Source of the DNA: Rhizobium leucaenae USDA 9039
GTDB lineage: Bacteria; Pseudomonadota; Alphaproteobacteria; Rhizobiales; Rhizobiaceae
Reading direction: 5' to 3'
Assembly: GCF_000426285.1 (NCBI RefSeq)
Contig: NZ_AUFB01000031.1
Coordinates: 1 to 45,440, forward strand
Length of the DNA: 45,440 bases
The position numbers were made by a program, and so were the translations under genes. Position 1 is the stretch's first letter. Every line of letters starts with the position of its first letter. A model generated the notes under the pieces. It did not search any database and was not told the DNA's origin. It saw only the letters and a program-made list of their open reading frames with translations. Positions 35,251-43,400 of the stretch are shown here, piece after piece.

Positions 35251-35392
35251 CTCCTTCTCCCCTCGGGGAGAAGGTGCCCGAAGGGCGGATGAGGGGGACG
35301 TGCGGCAAAGTAAGAATTCATTTAAAAACAATAGCATTTTTGCTCGGGGAGACACCCCCTATCCGACCCTTCGGGCCCGCTGGGGAGAAGGA
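35251..35392. repeat. RIME-like palindromic intergenic element
   Basis: The left arm (35251-35297) starts with a perfect palindrome of two 10-bp arms (CCTTCTCCCC/GGGGAGAAGG, 35253-35274). An inverted, degenerate copy of the arm (35355-35392, reading CCTTCTCCCC ... CCCGAAGGG ... CGGAT on the minus strand) closes the unit. The parts match the Rhizobium-specific intergenic mosaic element as remembered. It would give a large stem-loop after the aldo/keto reductase gene. The rest of the 35129-35665 gap is non-coding; a second hairpin (TCCCTGC-CCAT-GCAGGGA) is at 35452-35469. Confidence 0.7.
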
Positions 35393-35665
35393 GTAACCCT
35401 CGCGGCAAACCGGTTATCATTCGATTCTTCAACAATCTCGCATATACGATTTCCCTGCCCATGCAGGGAGCGAGCTAGGGTGCAGGGCAATCCCAAGCTC
35501 TGAAGCCAATTCCCTGAGTCCTTTAAAAACAAGCCACTCCGGCCTTGAGCCGCGGAGAATAACGATACCGCTGAATCCGCGGCAGATCGCGCAAAAGTTA
35601 CTTCACGAGTGGGTCACAGTGAGGCTTAACAGGTCAAGATTCCCCCACCCCGAGGATGGCAATCC

Positions 35666-36460
35666 ATGATCACAGTTCCCTTGGAAGCGCGGCGCTTTCA
35701 GTCGACCGCGGTTTACTACCTGCGCTACCGCATCCCCTATCCGGACAGTCTGATTGCCCGCGCCGCAGAGCGAAGCGGCCTGAAGGCCGGCGGTCATGTG
35801 CTGGACCTCGGCTGTGGCCCTGGCCAGCTCGGCATCGCCTTTGCGCGGCTTCAGGGTGCCGCCGTCACCGCCATGGACCCGGAGCCGGAAATGCTCGCCG
35901 CAGCCGAAGCCGGGGCGAAAGAAGCCGGTGTTGAGGTCACCCTGCGTCAGGGCTCCTCCTACGATCTCGGGCCGGATATCGGCAAGCTGCACCTCTGCGT
36001 CATGGGCCGCTCCTTCCACTGGATGGATCGCCCGGCGACGCTTACGGCCCTCGACACGTTGATCGAGCCCGGCGGCGCGGTCGTGCTGTTCGGCGACAGA
36101 CACATAGAGGCGAGCCCGGATTGGCGCAGCATCGTTGATAAACTGACGGAAACTTTTTCGCCGGAGCGCCATGGGCAGCGCCTACTGCGCAAGAGCAAGG
36201 CCTGGGCGCCGCATGAGGCCATGCTGCTCGCCTCGCCCTTCAACAACCTCGAGCGCATCGGCATCATCAGCGAATATCAGAAAGACATCGAGGATATCGT
36301 CGGCCGCGTCTTCTCGATGTCCTCCACCTCGCCGCAGGCGCTGGGCGACAAGCTCGCCGATTTCGAGGCGGCACTGCGCGCCGAGCTACTGGAAGCGGCC
36401 CCCGACGGCAAAATCACGGAGATCGTCGAATCGAACGGTCTGCTCGCCTTCCGCGGCTGA
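35666..36460 (+). CDS. Class I SAM-dependent methyltransferase
   Basis: 264 residues. Motif I is VLDLGCGPGQLGIAFA (about 48-62), followed by a Rossmann acidic residue in VTAMDPEPEM. MGRSFHWMDRPATLTALDTL is the usual post-motif region. Substrate unknown. It has no obvious partner; the next gene converges on it with a 9-bp gap. Confidence 0.88.
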   Translation: MITVPLEARRFQSTAVYYLRYRIPYPDSLIARAAERSGLKAGGHVLDLGCGPGQLGIAFARLQGAAVTAMDPEPEMLAAAEAGAKEAGVEVTLRQGSSYDLGPDIGKLHLCVMGRSFHWMDRPATLTALDTLIEPGGAVVLFGDRHIEASPDWRSIVDKLTETFSPERHGQRLLRKSKAWAPHEAMLLASPFNNLERIGIISEYQKDIEDIVGRVFSMSSTSPQALGDKLADFEAALRAELLEAAPDGKITEIVESNGLLAFRG

Positions 36461-36469
36461 TCGTTACTC

Positions 36470-37039
36470 TTAACGCGAGGCGAGTTCCTGGCGGGTTGCG
36501 GCTAGAAGCTCCTCGGAAAGCGCCGGCGTATCCATGGCGCGGGCGAGAATGACCGCGCCGACCATGGTGGAGAGATCGGCAAGCGCCTTGCGCCGCCGCT
36601 CCTCCTGGGTTTCTCCGGGCGTGATTTCTTCCAGGATCGCCGCCATTCCCATCAGACCGTTGGTGAAGGTGGACTGCATTTCGGGACCGTAGCGGCTGAC
36701 CTCCTGCGTCAGTGCCGCAAAGACGCAGCCGGTGCCATGCTCGACGACGTTGCGATGCGAGAGATAATGCGCGAGCAATGCGTCGCGCGGCGCTTCCGGC
36801 GCTGCCTCGACCACCTGCTGCCAGCGCTCCTGCGAGCGCGCCACCAGCGCCTTGCTCGCTTCGCAAGCCAGCTCGTCCTTTGATTCGAAATGGCCGTAGA
36901 AGCCGCCATGCGTCAGCCCGGCCGCCTTCATGATGTCGGCGACGCCGATGCCGTCGAAACCCTTCTCGCGAAAGAGCTCGCCTGCGACAGCAAGGATCTT
37001 CTCGCGATTCTCAGCGAATTTTTCCCGGCTCACTCTCAT
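36470..37039 (-). CDS. TetR/AcrR family transcriptional regulator
   Basis: 189 residues from ATG 37039 (ATG 37042 gives one more). Helix-turn-helix at residues about 14-48: AGELFREKGFDGIGVADIM, LTHGGFYGHFESKDEL. The C-terminal part resembles the TetR group that controls the nearby transporter or oxidoreductase genes. Divergent from the MFS gene at 37275, with a perfect palindrome between them. Confidence 0.9.
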   Translation of the reverse strand: MRVSREKFAENREKILAVAGELFREKGFDGIGVADIMKAAGLTHGGFYGHFESKDELACEASKALVARSQERWQQVVEAAPEAPRDALLAHYLSHRNVVEHGTGCVFAALTQEVSRYGPEMQSTFTNGLMGMAAILEEITPGETQEERRRKALADLSTMVGAVILARAMDTPALSEELLAATRQELASR

Positions 37040-37073
37040 CAAAAAACTCCATCAGAGCATCAATAAATCTGTA

Positions 37074-37099
37074 TTGACAATTTATATGATGATCATCAT
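37074..37099 (+). promoter_or_regulatory. Palindromic operator next to a -35 box between tetR and MFS genes
   Basis: The perfect 14-bp palindrome ATGATGATCATCAT (37086-37099) lies directly after a consensus TTGACA (37074-37079) reading toward the MFS gene, so it covers the spacer of any promoter there. No strong -10 box is seen at 17 bp. The arrangement is what a TetR operator would look like. It is 47 bp upstream of the tetR start. Confidence 0.5.
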
Positions 37100-37274
37100 C
37101 AATATGCAACAAATATGACAGCAATCATGTAAATGCCTTTACACAAACGTTCAAGCCGGGAGAACGGCATGGCGCTAGAAGCGGACACGGTACCCCTGGA
37201 CGTCCGCGATCGAGCGCTTTCGCCACCCTTCTGATCCAGACGTCAAGACACGCAACTTTATCGGAACGCACCTC

Positions 37275-38573
37275 ATGGTTTCCACAGTCCTTGCTTCGAC
37301 GCTTGCCCGGCGCAACATCCACTATGGATGGGTCGTCGTCGGCGCCACCTTCCTGACCATGCTGGTCACCGCCGGCGCCATGGGTGCGCCAGGCGTGCTC
37401 ATCAAGCCGCTGGAAGACGAGTTCGGCTGGAGCACATCCTCCGTCTCCTCCGCTCTTGCCGTTCGCCTGCTGCTGTTCGGCCTGATGGGCCCGTTCGCCG
37501 CCGCCTTCATGAACCATTTCGGCGTCCGCAAGGTCATCGTCTTCGCGCTGATCACCATCTGCGCCGGCTTCATCGGCTCGCTGTTCATGACGCAGGTCTG
37601 GCAGTTGCTGCTCTGCTGGGGCATCGTCATCGGCTTCGGCACTGGCCTTACCGCGATGGTGCTGGCCGCAACGGTATCGACGCGCTGGTTCACCAAGCAT
37701 CGCGGCCTCGTCGTCGGCATGCTCTCGGCAAGCTCGGCCACCGGCCAGCTTGTTTTCCTGCCGCTGATGGCGGAGCTGACGCAACGCTACGGCTGGCGCA
37801 CCACCGTGCTCTTCGTCTGCGGCATGATCGTCATTGCCGCTCTAGTCGTGCTGCTGCTGATGCGCGACCGCCCGGCCGACGTCAATCTGCCGCTCGTCGG
37901 TGAACTCCATGTTTCGCCGACGCCGCCCGCCACCAAGAACCTCAAGGCCGCCTTGGCCTCGCCCCTCGTCATCCTGAAAGAAGCGTCCACGAGTTCCACC
38001 TTCTGGATTCTCGCCGCCACCTTCTTCATCTGCGGCCTTTCGACCAACGGCCTGATCCAGACGCATTTCGTCACACTCTGCGGCGATTTCGGCATCGTAC
38101 CGGTGGCCGCCGCCAGCGTGCTGGCCGTCATGGGCATCTTCGATTTCTTCGGCACGATCGGCTCCGGCTGGCTGTCCGACCGCTTCGACAATCGCTGGCT
38201 GCTCTTCTGGTATTACGGCCTGCGTGGCCTGTCGCTGATCTACCTGCCCTTCAGCAATTTCACCTTCTACGGCCTGTCGATCTTCGCTGTTTTCTACGGC
38301 CTCGACTGGATCGCCACCGTGCCGCCGACCGTCAAGATCGCCGCCGACCGCTTCGGTCGCGAAAAAGCCGGCCTCGTCTTCGGCTGGGTCTTCGCCGCCC
38401 ACCAGCTCGGCGCCGCCACAGCGGCTTATGGTGCAGGCCTGTCGCGCACCGAACTCAGCACCTACCTACCTGCCTTCTTCATCGCCGGCGCCTTCTGCGT
38501 GCTCGCCGCAATCCTGGCGCTAACGATCAGCCGCTCCGGCTCGACCGGCAAGGCCCCGGCAATGGCCCACTGA
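37275..38573 (+). CDS. MFS transporter
   Basis: 432 residues with about 12 membrane helices. The helix-4/5 region GFGTGLTAMVLAATVSTRWFTKHRGLVVGMLSAS-type segment is typical of the monocarboxylate/oxalate-type (OFA-like) MFS group. Probably controlled by the divergent TetR gene; substrate unknown. No clear ribosome site precedes the ATG. It is the last chromosomal gene before the tRNA and island. Confidence 0.85.
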   Translation: MVSTVLASTLARRNIHYGWVVVGATFLTMLVTAGAMGAPGVLIKPLEDEFGWSTSSVSSALAVRLLLFGLMGPFAAAFMNHFGVRKVIVFALITICAGFIGSLFMTQVWQLLLCWGIVIGFGTGLTAMVLAATVSTRWFTKHRGLVVGMLSASSATGQLVFLPLMAELTQRYGWRTTVLFVCGMIVIAALVVLLLMRDRPADVNLPLVGELHVSPTPPATKNLKAALASPLVILKEASTSSTFWILAATFFICGLSTNGLIQTHFVTLCGDFGIVPVAAASVLAVMGIFDFFGTIGSGWLSDRFDNRWLLFWYYGLRGLSLIYLPFSNFTFYGLSIFAVFYGLDWIATVPPTVKIAADRFGREKAGLVFGWVFAAHQLGAATAAYGAGLSRTELSTYLPAFFIAGAFCVLAAILALTISRSGSTGKAPAMAH

Positions 38574-38724
38574 GGCCAGCGACTCAAGAGACAAAACGGC
38601 TCATGGCGCCCCCTGCCGCCATGGGCCGAATTGCAAGTCTCGGAAAACAAGACGCATTCCTTCGCAACCCGTCTTGCGCGCCCGGCCAATCACATGTTAG
38701 ACACCCGCCTCGTTGCGATCCGTT

Positions 38725-38809
38725 GCCCCATTGGCGGAATTGGTAGACGCGCTCGACTCAAAATCGAGTTTCGAAAGAAGTGCTGGTTCGACTCCGGCAT
38801 GGGGCACCA
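38725..38809 (+). tRNA. tRNA-Leu (CAA)
   Basis: 85 nt including the encoded CCA. Acceptor GCCCCAT pairs with ATGGGGC; the anticodon arm CTCGA-CTCAAAA-TCGAG shows anticodon CAA (codon UUG). A short variable arm (TTTCGAAAGAAG) and the T-arm loop TTCGACT follow. The 3' end is the left attachment site of the island; the tRNA is intact, so integration keeps it functional. Confidence 0.95.
38787..38809 (+). repeat. attL: tRNA-Leu 3' end, left direct repeat of the island
   Basis: These 23 bases (TTCGACT...GGGGCACCA) recur at 45074-45096 with one mismatch, C to T in the T-loop. Seventeen contiguous bases ending in CCA (38793-38809) are identical. The mismatch means the crossover core may be the 3' 17 bp. 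Confidence 0.9.
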
Positions 38810-38863
38810 AAAATCTTCAAGTAAGTCAATTACTTGCTAGATTTCAATGACTTGATCTTCCAT

Positions 38864-38885
38864 CTGCTACAGCAAACTGCTACAG
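38864..38885 (+). repeat. Candidate integrase arm-type repeats, left
   Basis: Two copies of CTGCTACAG (38864-38872 and 38877-38885), 13 bp apart, lie 54 bp inside attL. A near-identical pair with the same 13-bp period lies inside the right end (44997-45018). They overlap the region just upstream of the integrase start, so they could also regulate int. Confidence 0.6.
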
Positions 38886-38893
38886 CGCGAGGC

Positions 38894-40474
38894 ATGGAAG
38901 ACGTGACCACTTATCCTTGGATGACCCTTAGAGGCAGGACTTTCTATCTCCGGGCACCTGTGCCGAGCGATATTCAAAAGTCTTTAGGAAAGGTGGAAAT
39001 CTGGAAGTCGCTGCGAACAGAGGACAGGCGCACCGCGATTGACCGACTGCGACAGGAAAGCGCCGCCATTACCTCGCTCTTCGAAGATCACAGGAGGAAG
39101 CAGGCGCGACTGCTGGAGCCTCCATTAGAGGAACTGACGGAAGGACAGATCAAAGTCATAGGTGACGTCTACTTCGCTCACCTGCTGGAAGAAGATGAAG
39201 AACGCCGCATTGACGGTCTTAAAGACGATGAGTTCGACGAAGCCGCAGACTGGCTGGAACTGTTGGACGCGGAGAACCGTAAGGAATTCGCCCGTGGTCG
39301 GGTCTCGGAGTTCATACTCGAAGAGGCACAAGACGTCCTCACCTGGGATGGCATAGACATACGTCTTGCAGACGGTTCGCCTAGCTGGCCGTTGGTCGTG
39401 AGGGCCATCTATGCCGCAACGATAAGAGCCGCTGAGGCCAAACGACAGCGGAATGCCGGTGACGTAGTCGAAACCCCGAAACCTATCCTCGTGGCCGCTG
39501 CTGCCCCTTCGAAGCCCACCCTTGAGGAGGCGAAGAAATTCTACATTGCGGAGCGGGTGTCTGGCAGCCCGTTCGCCCAAAAGAAACGAAAGACACGCCT
39601 TGAAGCCATGATGCGCACCGTAAAGGCGGCATTGGGGGAAATCCCCACGCTGCCCGACTGGACCGTTGAGGACGCATATAAGGTTCGTGACTACCTGCTG
39701 GGCAAGGGCAACTTGAAGCCCTCCTCGGTTCGCCGAGAACTCAATGACCTCAAAGGCATTTTTTCGCTATACCGTGACAAGAAGCTCAGGAGCATGGATA
39801 ATCCGTTCACCGGTATTGAGCTTCCGAAGAGCGTCATCACAGACAAGGAGGCGCGGGAGCCGCTGCCAACCGATGTGATCGCGGCTACAAGATCGCTCAT
39901 CATGACGAAGGCAAATCCAGACCTGAAGCTGATTTGGCGTCTCCTCGAAGGAACCGGCTGCCGTCTGGCAGAGGTGACCGGTCTTAGGGTCCAGGATATT
40001 GCCCTTGACGGTGAGACGCCGCACCTGCGGATTGTCAGTCACGATGCAAGGCGGCTGAAGAACGCTTCTTCGGAACGGGAGGTGCCGCTGGTGGGCGACA
40101 CCTTGGAAGCGGCAAAGGAAAGCCTTAATGCGGTGCGAGGGGCCGTCTTTGCGTTCGCCCGATACGCTGGTCCCGTGGGGCCAAACACGGCCTCCCAGTC
40201 CTTGATGAAGTGGCTACGGAAGGCCACAGACAACCCACTCCATACCGTCCATTCACTACGTCACAACATGGCGGATCGCTGTGACCTTGCGGGCGTACAC
40301 CCGACTGACAAGGCCGCAATCCTCGGCCATCTGAACGCGGGAGCCAGCGAGAAGCACTACGGCTCCAAGGCGGTAAAACGTGTTGTCCTGGGGCGAGCAA
40401 TGAAGCGTGCGTTTGGAATTGCAGCACCGCCAGCCTCCCATGAGCCATCAGCGGTGCCGGTGTCATTCGGTTAA
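38894..40474 (+). CDS. int: Tyrosine recombinase / site-specific integrase (DUF6538 N-domain)
   Basis: 526 residues from ATG 38894 (a TTG at 38834 opens the frame but lies upstream of the repeats). The N-terminal TLRGRTFYLRAPVPSDIQKSLG segment matches the DUF6538 head common in such integrases; a core-binding helical domain is at about 210-310. The catalytic set is complete: Arg357, His453-x-x-Arg456, His479 and nucleophile Tyr489. It integrates and excises the island at tRNA-Leu. Complete, so the island may still be mobile. Confidence 0.92.
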   Translation: MEDVTTYPWMTLRGRTFYLRAPVPSDIQKSLGKVEIWKSLRTEDRRTAIDRLRQESAAITSLFEDHRRKQARLLEPPLEELTEGQIKVIGDVYFAHLLEEDEERRIDGLKDDEFDEAADWLELLDAENRKEFARGRVSEFILEEAQDVLTWDGIDIRLADGSPSWPLVVRAIYAATIRAAEAKRQRNAGDVVETPKPILVAAAAPSKPTLEEAKKFYIAERVSGSPFAQKKRKTRLEAMMRTVKAALGEIPTLPDWTVEDAYKVRDYLLGKGNLKPSSVRRELNDLKGIFSLYRDKKLRSMDNPFTGIELPKSVITDKEAREPLPTDVIAATRSLIMTKANPDLKLIWRLLEGTGCRLAEVTGLRVQDIALDGETPHLRIVSHDARRLKNASSEREVPLVGDTLEAAKESLNAVRGAVFAFARYAGPVGPNTASQSLMKWLRKATDNPLHTVHSLRHNMADRCDLAGVHPTDKAAILGHLNAGASEKHYGSKAVKRVVLGRAMKRAFGIAAPPASHEPSAVPVSFG

Positions 40475-40487
40475 TGTGGCTCTCGCC

Positions 40488-40688
40488 TCAGTGCATCGTC
40501 TCCTCAGCCCGGCCAGCGAATGCGGCAAGGCGCTCAAGCCCCTCCGCGTGGCGCTCAAGCTCGTCCGCTTGGTCCAACCGTCCTTTAAGTGCGGTGAGCA
40601 TTGCCTCGGCCATCATCTTGTATTCGCACGTCAGCCGGCGGTGCTCTGGAGCCCTGCCGGTCGCGTATGCTGCCTCCTGCTCCTCCAA
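40488..40688 (-). CDS. Possible small coiled-coil protein, function unknown
   Basis: 66 codons from a TTG at 40688; an ATG at 40616 would give 42 residues. The C-terminal part (MLTALKGRLDQADELERHAEGLERLAAF) is a helix with heptad-like Leu/Ala spacing, which is unlike a chance frame. No good ribosome site is visible, and a stop lies just upstream, with no ATG between. It converges with int. Could be a remnant. Confidence 0.35.
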   Translation of the reverse strand: MEEQEAAYATGRAPEHRRLTCEYKMMAEAMLTALKGRLDQADELERHAEGLERLAAFAGRAEETMH

Positions 40689-40764
40689 GGTGATGCCGTG
40701 GCAACAGTACCTTGCCTGAAGATGACTACGGCTTCGCTACGCTTCATCCACACGAGAGCGTCCA

Positions 40765-41046
40765 TCAATCAACAGGTGAGCGCGATGGGCTGAGGAATTC
40801 AACAAGACGTGAGACCAACGCCTCGCGATCTCGGAGTTGACACTCCCACACAATGAGAACATCCCAACCCGCCAATCTCAACATTTCTTCATTCGCACTA
40901 TCCCGCTCCCTATTACGCGCAAGCTTAGGCCCCCAGTAGTCGATCCTGGATTTCGGCGGTCGTGAGAGTTTGCAGTGATGGTCGGCGTGACCATGCCAGA
41001 AGCAGCCGTGTACGAAGACAACCTTCGTTGTGCGTGTAAAATTCAT
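40765..41046 (-). pseudogene. Remnant of a very short patch repair endonuclease (Vsr), 5' end lost
   Basis: The readable part (94 codons from an ATG that is probably internal) has the Vsr core: VVFVHGCFWHGH with the metal/catalytic histidines, then YWGPKLARNRERD and GWDVLIVWECQLRD. Vsr is normally 130-150 residues, with the N-terminal RSxxMxxIRxxxT helix and the catalytic Asp in a GxPD segment just before HGCFWH. Here the preceding in-frame sequence does not show that segment, and a stop lies close upstream in another frame. Vsr nicks T:G mismatches made by cytosine methyltransferases; none is seen in the window. Probably inactive. Confidence 0.75.
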
Positions 41047-41414
41047 ACGCAGCAGAGCATGCGAATCGCAGTAGCCCCACGGTTGCCTACGGTCTGTGTC
41101 TATCCCGTTGAGGGAAACGCTGGCAGAATGTCATCTCGGGTCATGCCAATTGAAACGCGCCTTGGGGCGAATAGATCTTGACGGGGCCACGGGGGTAGAT
41201 TGCCATATCCATCTTCAATGATGCCGCCTGAGGTTTTTGTGGTGCAAACATCTGGGGCCAAACGAAAGGCCACCGAGCAAATAGCTGTGGAATTCGGGAT
41301 CAGCTTTTCGAACGTGTTAGGGCGTTTCTGCCGAAATAATCTCGATTGCGTTCGTCGCGGGCACTTGTGCGTTTTCGAGGCACCCAAGCCGGTGCACTTA
41401 CTGCGCGTTGAGTA
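41047..41414. other. Degenerate stretch without a clear gene
   Basis: 368 bases between the vsr remnant and the 375-codon gene. Frames on both strands (41100-41387 minus, 41200-41502 plus) have no family resemblance; the minus one stops just upstream of the vsr remnant. It may be eroded DNA left from the original 5' end of vsr or a lost neighbour. Confidence 0.4.
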
Positions 41415-42542
41415 CTACGCTGTCAAAAGTTCGAAACTCTTTGCCTCAGTTAACGCGCGGGGTTGCCGTCCCTGCCGAAGAACACCCGTTACTCGCACAT
41501 AAGCACCAGCTGACATATGAGCCTTATCGGCTTTGAAATAGGCATCGGCGTCCAGTACGGTGCGAGCGCGGACGATTTCCCCTTCAGGGAGTAACAACGC
41601 GAGTACGACCGGACCTGACCTTCTCCCATCCTCACCCATCTCACCTTCGAGACGTTCGACGGTGCCGATGTAAGAGTCCATCTCGTCCTTTTCCTGAGCG
41701 ATTAGCTCTCGACGGACCTCCTCGACACGGGAGAAATAGTCACGTTGGAAGCGAAGGCGTGGAAGGTTGTGTAACTTCGGGGCCTCACGCAGAGAGGACC
41801 ATTCAAAGCCTATGTCCAAGGAATTGTCGACATGCTCATCATGCATACCCAGAAGGGCGTCACACAGATTAGATGAAATGAGAGGCGCATCCGACGCCTT
41901 CAGATCATCAACCAGCGTTTCGAGCGCATCCCCTTCTATCGCGGTCACCAACTCCCCCAGTGCCTTTTGAAGGGAGAGTGTCACCTTTCTCACGAACGGC
42001 GCATCATCAGCGTCAAACTCGATCCGACTTTGCGCATCCATCGAGTTGACCGGGCACGAAACACTAAGAATGAAGCTACCTTCCTCCGTCTGATTGAACC
42101 GAGACTTCTCCACGAATTGATTGGCCTCGGTCAGGTTCAGGCGGGGATGATTGGTGCGGGGTATCACTACAGTGCACGCTGAAGCCTTAAGCAGCTTCTC
42201 GGTGCTGGCAACGAGCGTCGAGGCATACGACAGTGGTAGAGACCTATCGTCGCCGTCGAAGAACACGCGGAAGCGCAGAACGTCATCACGCACGGTCGCC
42301 AGCTCAGACCATATGGCCTGCCATTTCGTCGATGTAATGTCAGCGAATTTCCCAATAACTTGTCTCAGCGTTTCATCGTAGTCCGCGGTGATATCCATCG
42401 GGAATACGAGCTGGCGGCGAGGATACTGAGCGCTGGACATTGCATAATAACGATGCTGTAAAGCTTCCTTCTGCAGAAACCAGCCCCGAGCCTTTAGGAA
42501 GTCGCGCAGGTCCATTGGGGTGATCAATGATCTTTCGCTCAA
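41415..42542 (-). CDS. Conserved-looking protein of unknown function, partner of the DUF4365 gene
   Basis: 375 residues; I cannot name a family. TTG 42542 overlaps the DUF4365 stop by four bases (TTGA), with AAGGGA nearby upstream; ATG 42515 is the alternative. N-terminal LRDFLKARGWFLQKEALQHRYY with LVFPMDITADYDETLRQVI looks like a small alpha/beta module. The middle has a SRFNQTEEGSFILSVSCPV-type stretch and a Leu-rich helix. The C-terminal ALLLPEGEIVRARTVLDADAYFKA and AGAYVRVTGVLRQG resemble a small beta-barrel (OB-like), which is inference. No signal peptide; cytosolic. The tight coupling suggests a complex or effector/sensor pair with the DUF4365 protein. Confidence 0.75.
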   Translation of the reverse strand: MSERSLITPMDLRDFLKARGWFLQKEALQHRYYAMSSAQYPRRQLVFPMDITADYDETLRQVIGKFADITSTKWQAIWSELATVRDDVLRFRVFFDGDDRSLPLSYASTLVASTEKLLKASACTVVIPRTNHPRLNLTEANQFVEKSRFNQTEEGSFILSVSCPVNSMDAQSRIEFDADDAPFVRKVTLSLQKALGELVTAIEGDALETLVDDLKASDAPLISSNLCDALLGMHDEHVDNSLDIGFEWSSLREAPKLHNLPRLRFQRDYFSRVEEVRRELIAQEKDEMDSYIGTVERLEGEMGEDGRRSGPVVLALLLPEGEIVRARTVLDADAYFKADKAHMSAGAYVRVTGVLRQGRQPRALTEAKSFELLTA

Positions 42543-43084
42543 GGCTCGCTTCCCTTGTAGGTCGGCAGTTCGAATCTCGACAACGAGGTCATCAGCCCGG
42601 CCAATCCGACTGGGTTAAACTTCTGAACCCTCGGCAGATACACTGTCTGAGAGGTCGCGTTAGAAGAGGATTCCGCACCACGCAGACTAACCCAGTAGGC
42701 GCAATTTCTCAGCAGCAGAGCATCATCCGAATGGGATAGCCAATCCTCAGCGTGAGCAGGTAGAAACAACACCACCAGTATTCGAGGGGTGGCGACTTCA
42801 ACCGACCGCAGATCATCATACCGTGCGATGCCGGCGAGGCTATAAGAAAAACTGCTGCCGACAATGGAAGGCGGCTTGACAGTAGCCTTGAGCTGGACCT
42901 TCAAGTCAACTTCCTGAAGAACGCCTCCCGAAAACGGCCCCCAAGCTGTTATCTTCGCGTCGATCCCCGCACCATCGTCATGCCTGCCGGCGACCTCGCA
43001 TCCCATGCTGGCACTGGCCGCCACTGCGTGGATGTAAGCATAGCTCAATTCTGATTCGACATTCTGAGAGGTGAGCGGACGCAT
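42539..43084 (-). CDS. DUF4365 domain protein, PD-(D/E)XK nuclease-like motif
   Basis: 181 residues. The DUF4365 signature is visible: SELSYAYIHAVAAS helix, then DDGAGIDAKI (Asp42) and QLKAT (Gln64-x-Lys66). The spacing of Asp, then (Glu/Gln)-x-Lys on successive strands is the PD-(D/E)XK nuclease pattern with Gln in place of Glu. Nuclease activity is inference from this motif. ATG 43084 has only a weak GGGA upstream. First gene of a two-gene unit with the 375-codon gene. Confidence 0.8.
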   Translation of the reverse strand: MRPLTSQNVESELSYAYIHAVAASASMGCEVAGRHDDGAGIDAKITAWGPFSGGVLQEVDLKVQLKATVKPPSIVGSSFSYSLAGIARYDDLRSVEVATPRILVVLFLPAHAEDWLSHSDDALLLRNCAYWVSLRGAESSSNATSQTVYLPRVQKFNPVGLAGLMTSLSRFELPTYKGSEP

Positions 43085-43400
43085 AATAATCCCACATCTG
43101 AGGCCTTAATGCTACTCGAAAACCTTTAAACGATTTGTTGACTTAAGCCATACTCCAGCGTGCAAACCAAACATATCGGCAGCGAGCGCCGGCAATGACC
43201 CATTGCCCCAATCTTTGGACGCTCAGCCGTCTGTCAGGACGAAGAACAAAATTGCGATACCTGCCTGCACAACGCTACCTGCAGCGATCCGTGTGGGCTC
43301 GCCGGCACGGCATGGCATGGGAATTCCCGATAATCTATAAGTTGCAGCGGCATGCCGGCGATGTTACTGTTGGGCAGACGAATGTTGGAACGAGGGGCCA
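43085..43400. other. Divergent intergenic region within the island
   Basis: 316 bases between the DUF4365 gene (leftward) and the secreted protein gene (rightward), so it must hold both promoters. A TTGACT (43138-43143) lacks a good -10. The frames here have no family resemblance. No terminator, operator palindrome or RNA gene was recognised. Confidence 0.4.

Noticed and set aside
41200..41502. 100-codon plus-strand frame in the island
   Set aside because: Overlaps the 3' end of the better supported 375-codon gene on the other strand and has no recognisable domain.
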